In this document: positions 54,585 through 63,206 of the stretch, in pieces
How the letters are laid out: every line of letters starts with the position of its first letter
Position numbering within the stretch: the first letter of the stretch is position 1
Virus record (IMG/VR): IMGVR_UViG_3300021368_002416
Location: 1-63,604 of that record
Strand: one strand, 5' to 3'
Source of the DNA: a virus
DNA: 63,604 bases
Notes under the pieces: model-generated
Seen by the model: the letters and a program-made list of their open reading frames with translations, nothing else
The model's database searches: none
What the model was told of the DNA's origin: nothing
Translations under genes and position numbers: made by a program

Positions 54585-56255
54585 CTATTCAATTCTTTCT
54601 ATTTCGAGCTTTGAGAATCCATTTTCTCTATAGATCTGGATCTTTTTATCAAATATCTCATGCGGTAGGACTGAGTGATTAATAACAAACGTATTAATTC
54701 TGTTTTCTTTAATTACCTGAGAAAGAATCTTTAAAATGTTATGAACTCCATCATTATCAACTGAACTCAATAACTCGTCCAAAAAGAGCAAGTTTAATTG
54801 TGGGAATCTCAACTTCAATATCTTAATAATCGCAATAATGATAATAAAGTCGGCCTTTTTACGTTCACCTGTTGAAAGAGTCATTGGATTGATCTCTTCT
54901 CCAAGGTGATTAATAATACAATTGAACTTTTCGTCAAATTTAATATGAAATGATAGATGCATCGTTTGAGTCATTGCTGCAATATTAGTATTAAGTCCAG
55001 GCAGGATAGTTTTAACCGCCAAATTCTTAACGCCATCTTCTCCCAAAATATTTTCAACCATTTCGGTGAATTGATATTCGTTCGAAAGTTTACTAGACTC
55101 TGCAGACTTATCAGCCTCTTTCTCTTCAAAATCAGAAATAAGTTTATTCAGATGCTCGAACTGATCCCCATCTGCAGTCTCCTTAATTTTAATCAATTCG
55201 TTCTTCAAAGATTGCATATCATACTTAATTTGAGAAATCTTTGACTCGATTTCTCTTTTACTATTATTAAGTTGATCAGTTTTTTCTTTTGCGACATCCA
55301 TCAATTCTTTTTGCTGCTTGATTTGATCAGCACTATCTTTGAGTTTATCGTTATATGTGTCTAGTTTTTGATTATGCCATTCACTATCAAGTTTAGTCTC
55401 ACAGGTTGGACAGTGGCCCTCTTCATAAAGATTAATCTTTTTCTTTAAGTACTCAATCTCATGCTTAAGTGTACTAGCCTCGCTTCTAGAGTTTTCATAC
55501 TCTTCCTTTGAAGTTCCTATCTGAGCAACTAAACCGTCTCGGTCAGCATTTAGACCTTTTACAGTATCATTTAGTTCTGTCAACTCCTCTTTTAATTGCT
55601 TAATTCTCTCCTTATTCTTTTGTGAAGATTCTTCGAGCAATGTATTTAGTTTAGATCTAACTGATTGGATTGACTCCATTATTTGATTGAGTTCACTATC
55701 ATATGCACTAATCTCAAGTTTAATATTTCGCCTTTCCTCTTTAATTTTTTGTTGCATTTCATTCAGGACAGAGAATCCAAACATCTTATCGATAATTTGT
55801 TTCTTATCACTATTATTCATTGTCAAGAAAGACTTAAAGTCATTAATTGATAGGATGATAATGTTCTTAAATACATGGTACGGAATTCCATACACCTCTT
55901 CTTCAAGATACTCCTGTACGCTCTTTTTACCAGCCTTGTCAAATTCAACTCCGTTTAATTTAACCGTAAAAATACCTGGATCTAGACCCCTTTCAATATC
56001 TACATCAATTGATCCACATCTTAATTTGATGTTAACCCAAAGTTCACGATTAATTCTATTTGGAAGATCGCCGAGCTTTACACCTTCTACCTTTCCGTAT
56101 AGAGCAAATATGATGGCGTTTGCGATAGTTGTCTTTCCATCTCCGTTTTTACCAAGCGTTAAGAACAGCTCAGAATGGTCCTGTTCGAACTCAATAGTCT
56201 GAAGTTTGTTTCCGTAGCTTGCAAAATTCTTAAATGTTATCGAATCTATTCTCAT
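54585..56255 (-). CDS. 46: Recombination nuclease subunit gp46-like (Rad50/SbcC, 556 aa)
   Basis: Walker A LGKNGDGKTT (about 35-43), a long coiled coil with the zinc hook CPTC near residue 285, and C-terminal MTLSTGERKKADFIII (signature) and LLFLDELLSSVD (Walker B). It works with gp47 to resect DNA ends for recombination-dependent replication. Length equals T4 gp46. Confidence 0.96.
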   Translation of the reverse strand: MRIDSITFKNFASYGNKLQTIEFEQDHSELFLTLGKNGDGKTTIANAIIFALYGKVEGVKLGDLPNRINRELWVNIKLRCGSIDVDIERGLDPGIFTVKLNGVEFDKAGKKSVQEYLEEEVYGIPYHVFKNIIILSINDFKSFLTMNNSDKKQIIDKMFGFSVLNEMQQKIKEERRNIKLEISAYDSELNQIMESIQSVRSKLNTLLEESSQKNKERIKQLKEELTELNDTVKGLNADRDGLVAQIGTSKEEYENSRSEASTLKHEIEYLKKKINLYEEGHCPTCETKLDSEWHNQKLDTYNDKLKDSADQIKQQKELMDVAKEKTDQLNNSKREIESKISQIKYDMQSLKNELIKIKETADGDQFEHLNKLISDFEEKEADKSAESSKLSNEYQFTEMVENILGEDGVKNLAVKTILPGLNTNIAAMTQTMHLSFHIKFDEKFNCIINHLGEEINPMTLSTGERKKADFIIIIAIIKILKLRFPQLNLLFLDELLSSVDNDGVHNILKILSQVIKENRINTFVINHSVLPHEIFDKKIQIYRENGFSKLEIERIE

Positions 56256-57358
56256 TGGTCAATATCGTGGTTATATGCGCAAAGATCGTGCAGTTGTTTT
56301 AACTTATGCTTTAGTTGTTCTTTCGTATCATCGTCATAGTTTAGATTATCAACGTAACTATCGCACAGGCTAAGTATATTATAGTTCTTATAGATTTCCT
56401 CGTCAAGGTCATGAAAGTCCTTGTCAATTATATCATCGTCCTGGTAAATGTTTGGTTCAAGTCTTCGGCCTATGTTCTGAATTTTATTAATTAATTGGCC
56501 AAGAGAATTTGATGCTGCAATTTTACTAGGAACAAATAGGTCAACAAAGTTATTCTTTATCTTTTCTTTAAAAACACCCAGAGGAACATCGTACAATTTG
56601 GTTATGTTATACTTTAAGAATTTTGGTGATATATTGTTGGGGAAGAAAGTTTCTTCCATATTGTCTAAATCAACTAGGTCAAATCCTTTTTGATTCCCTC
56701 TATCCGAACGAGTTAATTCATATGGTGTTCCAACCATTAAGAGCTTTTCTTTTTCTTGGCGATAGTGAATATGTCCGCTATAGACTCGAGTGTATTTGCG
56801 ATATGTTGAAGGTCTGGTACCATGTTCATTCTTAACCTTTTCGTTTAGATAGAGTCCACTTACTTCAGAATGACAAAACACTATCTCAGCATTTGGAAAT
56901 TCTGCAAGAGTCTCGATTTCATGGTCAACATCACGTCTCCAAGGCATTAAGAGTACCTTTCTTCCGTTCCAGTCTAATTGTTTTGGTTCTTTATATACCT
57001 GTACGTTTGGGATCCATTTCAAAGAGTCAATTGAACTTACGTCATTACTTTTCTTTGCCCATATATCGTGGTTTCCGACAATAACATGAACTGGTAAAAT
57101 CTCACCAAGTCTTTCAAATACTTCAACTGCATAGTTTAGTACTTTAATATTGATTGATTGTCTATTATCAAAGGTATCTCCGACTTGGACTAAAATATCT
57201 CCAGGTCTTACATTCTTTTTGAGTGTTGGAATAAAAAGGTTCTCAAAGAAGTCTTTTTGAATCTCGAGCCATTCTTGGGAATTTGCCCGCACTCCAAAGT
57301 GTAGATCACCAAGAATCCACACTCTTTTTACCCCTTCACTTAAATTTCCCTCAATCAT
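56252..57358 (-). CDS. 47: Recombination nuclease subunit gp47-like (Mre11/SbcD, 368 aa)
   Basis: WILGDLHFGVRANSQEW, VQVGDTFDNRQ, VIVGNHDIWAK, FCHSEVSG and YSGHIHYRQ are the nuclease motifs in order. The 4-nt overlap with gp46 implies coupled synthesis of the complex. Confidence 0.96.
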   Translation of the reverse strand: MIEGNLSEGVKRVWILGDLHFGVRANSQEWLEIQKDFFENLFIPTLKKNVRPGDILVQVGDTFDNRQSINIKVLNYAVEVFERLGEILPVHVIVGNHDIWAKKSNDVSSIDSLKWIPNVQVYKEPKQLDWNGRKVLLMPWRRDVDHEIETLAEFPNAEIVFCHSEVSGLYLNEKVKNEHGTRPSTYRKYTRVYSGHIHYRQEKEKLLMVGTPYELTRSDRGNQKGFDLVDLDNMEETFFPNNISPKFLKYNITKLYDVPLGVFKEKIKNNFVDLFVPSKIAASNSLGQLINKIQNIGRRLEPNIYQDDDIIDKDFHDLDEEIYKNYNILSLCDSYVDNLNYDDDTKEQLKHKLKQLHDLCAYNHDIDQ

Positions 57359-57798
57359 TAGAATAATTTATTGATGTTTTTGCGGTCTAATATTCCCGTC
57401 TTTCTATCAAGTTCTTCAATTAAATCCTCTTTGTATACATTTGAAAGAGAATTGTAGAACTTGGTTGGATTAATATCGAAGTATGTGCACATCTCACTAA
57501 AGATATCGATTCGGCTATAGTTCTTAACCATCTCTCCGACAACGTACCCGTATACATCGTTAATCTCGACCTTCTTTAACTTTGTGTTTCTTCCATGTTC
57601 ATCGATCTCATTAAACTTCTTAAATCTAGAGTTGATGACTAATTCGTGAATTGTTGTTGATATTAATTGGTAGTGAATCTTCTCCTCTTCTGACTTTGAA
57701 TCAGTCCAGCTAGGATCCAGATTAAATGAGAAGTTTGGAATTATCTCAAAATCTGGTGAATCAAAATTATTATCAAATATTTTATCTCTGTTTTCCAT
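57358..57798 (-). CDS. Possible late transcription coactivator gp33-like (146 aa)
   Basis: Helical protein; the C-terminal part (IDIFSEMCTYFDINPTKFYN, EDLIEELDRKTGIL) resembles the DIxPxSVxxL...LKEKLxxE region of proteins annotated as gp33 in T4-like phages. The terminus NINKLF is a hydrophobic tail like those of polymerase and RNase H and could bind the sliding clamp. Its place between gp47 and gp41 is neutral evidence. Confidence 0.45.
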   Translation of the reverse strand: MENRDKIFDNNFDSPDFEIIPNFSFNLDPSWTDSKSEEEKIHYQLISTTIHELVINSRFKKFNEIDEHGRNTKLKKVEINDVYGYVVGEMVKNYSRIDIFSEMCTYFDINPTKFYNSLSNVYKEDLIEELDRKTGILDRKNINKLF

Positions 57799-59114
57799 TA
57801 TATTCCGTGTAGATTGCTGTTTGTTATTTCGTCTGTTTCAATTAGACGCATATAATTCCAGTTTATATTTAACTTACATTTGGTGCCTTTGCCTTCACCG
57901 TCTCTCATCTTTAAGATTTTAAGCCAGTACTCTTCACTTGCTCGCATTAAATCGTCTTGAATAATACCAAGCATAACATCTGCCGTGTGTGAAAGACCTG
58001 CGGATTCAGCAATATCGCCCATCGTTATATCGCTTGAATTATAACCATTTCTAGTAATTTGTGTTGCCGTTACAATTAACCAATCATGTCTTTGACCCAT
58101 TGCTCTTAAATCTTCAGCAATTTGCTTAATCTTTAAGTACATGTTTTCACTATTTGGGTTTCGATAATTTGCTAAGATATTAATGTAATCAATTACAACT
58201 GCTCCGATCTTAATTTGCTTTTCTTCTTCAAGTTGTGTAAGATATGCATCAATATCAAGTACAGTTGCCTGTGAAGTTGGCATTTGCTTAATAAAAAGCT
58301 GACCGGGAGGAGTAAATCCGTCGCCAACGGTTTCAAGTCTTCTCTTAACATATTCATAGTTCTTTGCTTTCTCTGCATAATCATTGATGTCAATACTTAA
58401 AAGATTAGAACCAATTCTCTTTACAAATTTATGAGCTGCCATCTCCGCTGTAATGACGACGGTATTAACTCCCATCTTTACAAAATTAGCAGCATCATTT
58501 GCTAAATAAATTGATTTACCAATATTTTGCTCTCCAGCATATACAACTAAATTACCACCCTTATCATAACCGCCATTAAGTACTCGATTAATAAAATTAT
58601 ATCCTGAGTCTATTTTTTCGGTTTCTTTCTGGTCATGATCTTCTGCGTTAAAGAAGTCAAGTCCCAGGTCTGAGTTAAAGGTAATGTTGTTTCTATCATT
58701 AATAAGACCTTTTACCTTCTGGATAATACTATCAGCATTCTCAGGTGTAACCTGTGTTGTTTTAATAAATTCAATAGTATCAATCAAAGAAGTATCGAAG
58801 GTTCTCCATTTGATCCATGATTCAGCTGTCGATGTCAACCATTCTTCATCGTATTGTGCAAGGTCAACGTCAAAGATGACATCAAGAATTCCGTCGGTAA
58901 TCTTTTCTTTTGCCTTCTTGTAATTTTGTATTAGGAGTTTAAGTTGATCCTTTCCAGGAGTCTCGTTAAACTTAACATAGAATTTATTCGCAAGATAGCT
59001 TAAGACATCAATCTCTTCCGAAGTATAATATCCGGTTTTAATTGATTGAAGATACTTTGGCTTTTCTAATGATAGACGAAAGAATATTTTTTCGAAGTCT
59101 TGTCCGAACTGCAT
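57798..59114 (-). CDS. 41: Replicative helicase gp41-like (438 aa)
   Basis: A DnaB-type hexameric helicase. YAGEQNIGKSIYLAND is Walker A (about 194-201), VVITAEMAAHKFVKRIG the next motif, IGAVVIDYINIL Walker B, and WLIVTATQITR with GMLGIIQDDL-type motif 4 region follow. The N-terminal domain is present. Length near T4 gp41 (475 aa). Confidence 0.95.
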   Translation of the reverse strand: MQFGQDFEKIFFRLSLEKPKYLQSIKTGYYTSEEIDVLSYLANKFYVKFNETPGKDQLKLLIQNYKKAKEKITDGILDVIFDVDLAQYDEEWLTSTAESWIKWRTFDTSLIDTIEFIKTTQVTPENADSIIQKVKGLINDRNNITFNSDLGLDFFNAEDHDQKETEKIDSGYNFINRVLNGGYDKGGNLVVYAGEQNIGKSIYLANDAANFVKMGVNTVVITAEMAAHKFVKRIGSNLLSIDINDYAEKAKNYEYVKRRLETVGDGFTPPGQLFIKQMPTSQATVLDIDAYLTQLEEEKQIKIGAVVIDYINILANYRNPNSENMYLKIKQIAEDLRAMGQRHDWLIVTATQITRNGYNSSDITMGDIAESAGLSHTADVMLGIIQDDLMRASEEYWLKILKMRDGEGKGTKCKLNINWNYMRLIETDEITNSNLHGI

Positions 59115-59144
59115 ATTAATCTTATTTAAAGGTTATAGAGCGGA

Positions 59145-60254
59145 CTAGTCCTCTGTTTCTTCCATCAATTCTTCATAATCAAATTCAACTTCAGTGCTGT
59201 AGTTAAATATTGGTTTGATTTTCTCTTCTATTTTTTCAAGAACTTCTTGTGTAAATACCTTCTCTGTAAAGAATTCACTGTTTGGTACTGTGTGGTCAAG
59301 GTGCTTACAGATCCAATTACGTGCTGTTTTCTTAGGAACATATTCACCCTTTTCAATTGTACCTTTAGTTATACCAATATCTTCCCAGTCGATATAGTTT
59401 TCAAGCCCAACAAAACGGTTCATACCCTCACTAAAGTGTAAGTGGAATTTAATTGGCTGTGGTTTTGCAAAACGATTCTTATTTGGTCTTGCTGTAACAA
59501 TAATACCAGCCTTTTCTCCGCTTGAATCTTTAAGCTGTGCCTTATTAAGGAATAAAACGATAGATGCTGCGTATTCAGGACCGGTACCACCGCCCGCAAC
59601 TTGACGACTAATAAAGTCCTGTGTTTGGTATGTGTGATTTGTAAAAATAAAAGGTACCTTAAGATCTGCAAGTGGAGTCATAATAATACGGAAGATTGAC
59701 TTAAGAATCTTTGAACGTGTCATATCTGCCTTTTCAGAACCACTAACTGCGTCATCAATTTCTTTTTGAGTTGCAAGGTTACCAGCAGAATCAAGGATAA
59801 TCATCATCTTTGGAAGATCAGCTCCACCTCTCTTTGCCTCTTGCATTCTCTTTGTAATTGTAGTCACAGAAGATCTAAACTCTTGAACAGTATTGATCGG
59901 CTGATAGTTAACTTTATCGGTATCGATTCCAAATTTTTTCATTAAGGTTTTATCAACTGCCGCTTCTGAATCATAGAAGATCACGTTGTAACCCATATCA
60001 ATTGCTCTGCGGATAGAATTTAAAACTAGATAAGTCTTACCGGTACCTGAAGGTCCAGCAATTGAACATGATCTGTTATTTGGCCATCCACCAAATAGAC
60101 TTCCCGATACACATGCATTTAGATGATAATTACCAGTGTCGATCCATTCTGTAACATCGCTAAATGTTGAATTAGACATAACTGAACCTAGCGGGTTTAA
60201 TGTAGCCAGCTCTGCATTAATGTCGTCAAAACTAAATTGTTTACTTTTTGCCAT
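59145..60254 (-). CDS. uvsX: UvsX recombinase (369 aa)
   Basis: RecA-family strand exchange. Walker A GPSGTGKT (67-74), NVIFYDSEAAVDKTLMKKFG, KMMIILDSAGNLATQKEID (Walker B), FTNHTYQTQDF and AGGGTGPEYAAS (L2 region). Acidic C-terminus (EELMEETED) interacts with partners in T4. Length equals the family's. Confidence 0.95.
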   Translation of the reverse strand: MAKSKQFSFDDINAELATLNPLGSVMSNSTFSDVTEWIDTGNYHLNACVSGSLFGGWPNNRSCSIAGPSGTGKTYLVLNSIRRAIDMGYNVIFYDSEAAVDKTLMKKFGIDTDKVNYQPINTVQEFRSSVTTITKRMQEAKRGGADLPKMMIILDSAGNLATQKEIDDAVSGSEKADMTRSKILKSIFRIIMTPLADLKVPFIFTNHTYQTQDFISRQVAGGGTGPEYAASIVLFLNKAQLKDSSGEKAGIIVTARPNKNRFAKPQPIKFHLHFSEGMNRFVGLENYIDWEDIGITKGTIEKGEYVPKKTARNWICKHLDHTVPNSEFFTEKVFTQEVLEKIEEKIKPIFNYSTEVEFDYEELMEETED

Positions 60255-60432
60255 TTTTTTCGTTTATTTTTTTATCTTTTTCTCGAAGAGCTTCAAGCTT
60301 TCCGATTAGGTCTTTTGCCTCCGCGCTTAACTCTGACATCTGAGACTCCAGATCCTGTAGTCGAGAATGAATTTGTTGGTATTCATTAACGATTTGTTTT
60401 TGTTCTTCTGTGAGCTGATTAAAATCTATCAT
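60241..60432 (-). CDS. Coiled-coil protein (63 aa)
   Basis: A heptad helix (DLESQMSELSAEAKDLIGKL) with a lysine-rich tail. Overlaps the starts and stops of both neighbours. UvsX or helicase accessory role is possible only by position. Confidence 0.7.
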   Translation of the reverse strand: MIDFNQLTEEQKQIVNEYQQIHSRLQDLESQMSELSAEAKDLIGKLEALREKDKKINEKNGKK

Positions 60433-60596
60433 CTCTTTATCGAATCCATTTCTTTATTTAGAAAGATCGTAGGTTGGTTTGGGTCTACTTCTTGTTTTTC
60501 AAGAGACCATGCAATTTTTCTTACTTCTTCACCAAACTTAAAATTATTTGGATATTGCTTGTGTAGCTCTAAGATAAGTTGTTCTAAGTTTTCCAT
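60429..60596 (-). CDS. Hypothetical protein (55 aa)
   Basis: MENLEQLILELHKQYPNNFK ends MDSIKR. Its TGA overlaps the next ATG in AAAGAGATGA, close to the array junction sequence. It lies directly after the polymerase fragment. Function unknown. Confidence 0.6.
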   Translation of the reverse strand: MENLEQLILELHKQYPNNFKFGEEVRKIAWSLEKQEVDPNQPTIFLNKEMDSIKR

Positions 60597-60598
60597 AA

Positions 60599-61801
60599 TT
60601 AAAATAGTGCTGAAGCATAAATCAAATTAGTATCGAGAGTTTGAAGTCCAATTGCCTTTAAGACTCGATTAAGTGGATCAATCATTGACTTTTCAAATTG
60701 AGTGTCATAATCTACGGGTGGTGCAAATTCATAAGGATGCTCACTTGGCATATAGGCGAACATATCGCTAATATTACCTTTTACATGATAGATTTTTAAC
60801 TTCTCTCCATTACCAATTAATTTATACTTGTTCTTGTATTTTTTATTGTTATTCAATAGGTAATTATAAAATCCTGCCGCCTTTACATTTGGAGGACATT
60901 TAGATCCGAATTGTAGTTCGATCTGGTCATCAACAATATATTTTTCAATATTGTTTGTTCTCTTGTTAAATGCGATGTCATCAACATCTGCTAATTTAAA
61001 CTCTTTCTTTGCCTGTTTCATGAAATTAACCAACTCTTGTAAATCTTCTGCAGTCGGCTTTTCATGTTTCTTAAATAGAATCTTAAGTGCATCTACAAGT
61101 TTTGCTCTCGCGAAAGAAGGAGTAGAAGACTGAATTGTATCAAATCCGATTGTCTTAACTTTCTTTAGAGATGGATGTCTATCAGTAACCTCAAGTTTAT
61201 CATCCCATGCGATGTTTTGAATGTACTTCTTTTTACTCATCCAAATACCACTATATGCTATCGTCTCAAGTTCAAACATTAGGTAGTTATCAGTATTTCT
61301 CTTCTCAGCATACTTTTCCATCGCTTTAACGATGTATTCTCTAAGTCTAAGTGCATATAATTCTATGATAAAAGTATCGATGCTTAATTTTTCATCGAGC
61401 CATTCAATAGAATTATACATTTCTTCAAACTGAACATAACAAGAATCCGTATCAATATAGATTACTGATGGTCTTTCAAGCTTGTGCTTTACTTTAATAT
61501 TAAAGTGCTCATGTACAGCTGTGTCTTTATGAAAGAATTCTTGGAAGTATTTGTTTAAGATAGCTTCAGAATAGAGGATGGCATCTTGACCCTGTAGTGT
61601 GATCGATTCAGCCATGTCAATATTAAAGAAGTGAAACCACTTGTTACCAAATGCACCATAGATAGAGTTCAAAGTTACTTTTACCGCCTGTTCATAAGCC
61701 GTATACTTAGCAGAGAGCTCCTCATAATGCTTAATGAGGAGTTCTGCTTCGTCTTTGGTTAATTGATCAGTTGGTTTATTCTTTAACTCTTCTAGAATCA
61801 T
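60599..61801 (-). CDS. 43: DNA polymerase gp43-like, C-terminal half only (400 aa)
   Basis: Family B motifs B (KVTLNSIYGAFGN, about residues 41-53) and C (VIYIDTDSCYV) and the thumb are present. Motif A and the whole exonuclease domain are missing. The start MILEELKNKPTDQL lies directly after the sliding clamp stop, so no N-terminal half precedes it here. The partner must be encoded elsewhere. The end YASALF resembles the clamp-binding tail of T4 gp43. Confidence 0.9.
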   Translation of the reverse strand: MILEELKNKPTDQLTKDEAELLIKHYEELSAKYTAYEQAVKVTLNSIYGAFGNKWFHFFNIDMAESITLQGQDAILYSEAILNKYFQEFFHKDTAVHEHFNIKVKHKLERPSVIYIDTDSCYVQFEEMYNSIEWLDEKLSIDTFIIELYALRLREYIVKAMEKYAEKRNTDNYLMFELETIAYSGIWMSKKKYIQNIAWDDKLEVTDRHPSLKKVKTIGFDTIQSSTPSFARAKLVDALKILFKKHEKPTAEDLQELVNFMKQAKKEFKLADVDDIAFNKRTNNIEKYIVDDQIELQFGSKCPPNVKAAGFYNYLLNNNKKYKNKYKLIGNGEKLKIYHVKGNISDMFAYMPSEHPYEFAPPVDYDTQFEKSMIDPLNRVLKAIGLQTLDTNLIYASALF

Positions 61802-61802
61802 A

Positions 61803-62546
61803 TTAGGCAGTTTGGCAAGTAGATACGGTTAGAAGTGTTTCGCTATCTTTTGATGCGAATAGTACCTTTGAAGAAGAGATAAAAACATTTTGCTCTTCCT
61901 TATCAAGTAGATTCAAGTACTTCTTGTAAACCGTTACATCACCACTACCATTACTTTCTGGATTAATTACAACATTAAAAGATTTACCTTTAACGTTTAC
62001 TCCACTTCCATTTGCTTTGATTGCAAATGTTTCATCTTTATCAAGTGAGAAAAGATTCTTAACTTTGCTAATTGAATAAGTATCAAGTTCAAAGTTAAAT
62101 TCGCTACCATCTTTAGAGAAGATTCCTTCAATTTGGTCTTGTGTAAGATCTTTGAATCCAAGAGAAGGCTCTGAACATGCAAGAGTAATTTCAAGCTCGT
62201 CGTTATGTAGACGAAGTGTTGAAGCTACTAGATCTTCATCATTCTCGATAAATTCAATTTCACCTTTAATAGCATCAGTATCAAAGTGCTTAATTGCATC
62301 AATAACTTTTGCGCCGTCAAAAAATGCAATCTTCATCTCTTTGTCAGTCTCTGGGGCCGCGTTTAACTTAAAGATAGCATCAGTGTTAACAGCATGGTAC
62401 TTAACGGCATCTCTCTGTGGGAGATAAACTGCCGATGTGATGCGATTCGGATCCATCTTCATGTAGATGAATGAATCGATTAGCTTTACTCGATTGATAA
62501 AATCAGTCAAAGCATGTTGGTCAACTCGATCAATTACTAGTTTCAT
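61803..62546 (-). CDS. 45: Sliding clamp gp45-like (247 aa)
   Basis: The start at MKLVIDRVDQHALTDFINRV was chosen over an upstream ATG since it begins the clamp fold. VLQRDAVKYHAV-type strands, IAFFDGAKVIDAIKHFD and LRLHNDELEITLACSEPS follow the phage clamp pattern. Upstream of the polymerase half as in T4-like order. Confidence 0.85.
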   Translation of the reverse strand: MKLVIDRVDQHALTDFINRVKLIDSFIYMKMDPNRITSAVYLPQRDAVKYHAVNTDAIFKLNAAPETDKEMKIAFFDGAKVIDAIKHFDTDAIKGEIEFIENDEDLVASTLRLHNDELEITLACSEPSLGFKDLTQDQIEGIFSKDGSEFNFELDTYSISKVKNLFSLDKDETFAIKANGSGVNVKGKSFNVVINPESNGSGDVTVYKKYLNLLDKEEQNVFISSSKVLFASKDSETLLTVSTCQTA

Positions 62547-62606
62547 ATTTTTTATTTGTTTAAAGAATTTGATTATTATATGAGGGCTAGCCAAACTGTT
62601 TCACAT

Positions 62607-62640
62607 AAAAAAGCCAGGGAATAGTGAATTCCCTGGCACG
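62607..62640 (-). terminator. Rho-independent terminator
   Basis: GCCAGGGAAT/ATTCCCTGGC followed by TTTTTT. Confidence 0.9.
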
Positions 62641-62662
62641 CTCTTTAAAAAATAAAAATAAC

Positions 62663-63073
62663 TTATTTTATTGTTGAATAGGCTTCAAACCATTCAGGTG
62701 TTGAAATAATCTCGCTTATTACGCTTTTGTCATCGACATTGATTTGAATTAATCCACCTTGTTTTTGGATAGATTTCCAAAACTTCTTTACAACTCCGAT
62801 TTTTTTATATTGATTTTCATCAAATTCAAGAACTTCAATTCCAGTAATTTTTAAGACATCGGTCGGCCTAACAAAGGAATGCATTCCAGATCCAACTGCA
62901 TTTGTTTTTTCATCTCGACCCATTATTGTTCTTGAGTGAATAACTCCAAAATAGTTTAGTCTTACAAGGTCTGCTGGTTGAAAGGTTTTAGCATTCTTAT
63001 ATTTGCTTACAAAATCTTCTACCGACATATTTGCCTCGTTTACAAACTGTTCGAATAATTTTACGTGTTTCAT
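62663..63073 (-). CDS. Capsid-targeted small protein (136 aa)
   Basis: MKHVKLFEQFVNEANMSVED carries the targeting signal; cleavage after VNE is expected. The mature part (PADLVRLNYFGVIHSRTIMG, DVLKITGIEVLEFDENQYKK) is an SH3-like or beta-rich small domain. It stands in an early/replication neighbourhood but has a late-like GAATATATA 29 nt upstream and a terminator after it, so it is a separate late unit. Confidence 0.7.
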   Translation of the reverse strand: MKHVKLFEQFVNEANMSVEDFVSKYKNAKTFQPADLVRLNYFGVIHSRTIMGRDEKTNAVGSGMHSFVRPTDVLKITGIEVLEFDENQYKKIGVVKKFWKSIQKQGGLIQINVDDKSVISEIISTPEWFEAYSTIK

Positions 63074-63124
63074 GCTGTTACTTTTTATTTCTAACTTTAT
63101 CTATATATTCTTAATCTAAATAAA

Positions 63125-63199
63125 AAAGCCAGGAAGTAGCGAATCTTCCTGGCAAAATCCGTGAACTTTCACGGTCCTAAGACGAGGTCTTCAAACCTC
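63125..63199 (-). terminator. Terminator hairpins after the reductase gene
   Basis: GCCAGGAAG/CTTCCTGGC followed by TTTTTT is a clear terminator. Two further small inverted repeats, CCGTGAA/TTCACGG and GAGGT/ACCTC, lie before it. Confidence 0.85.
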
Positions 63200-63206
63200 A
63201 CCATCT

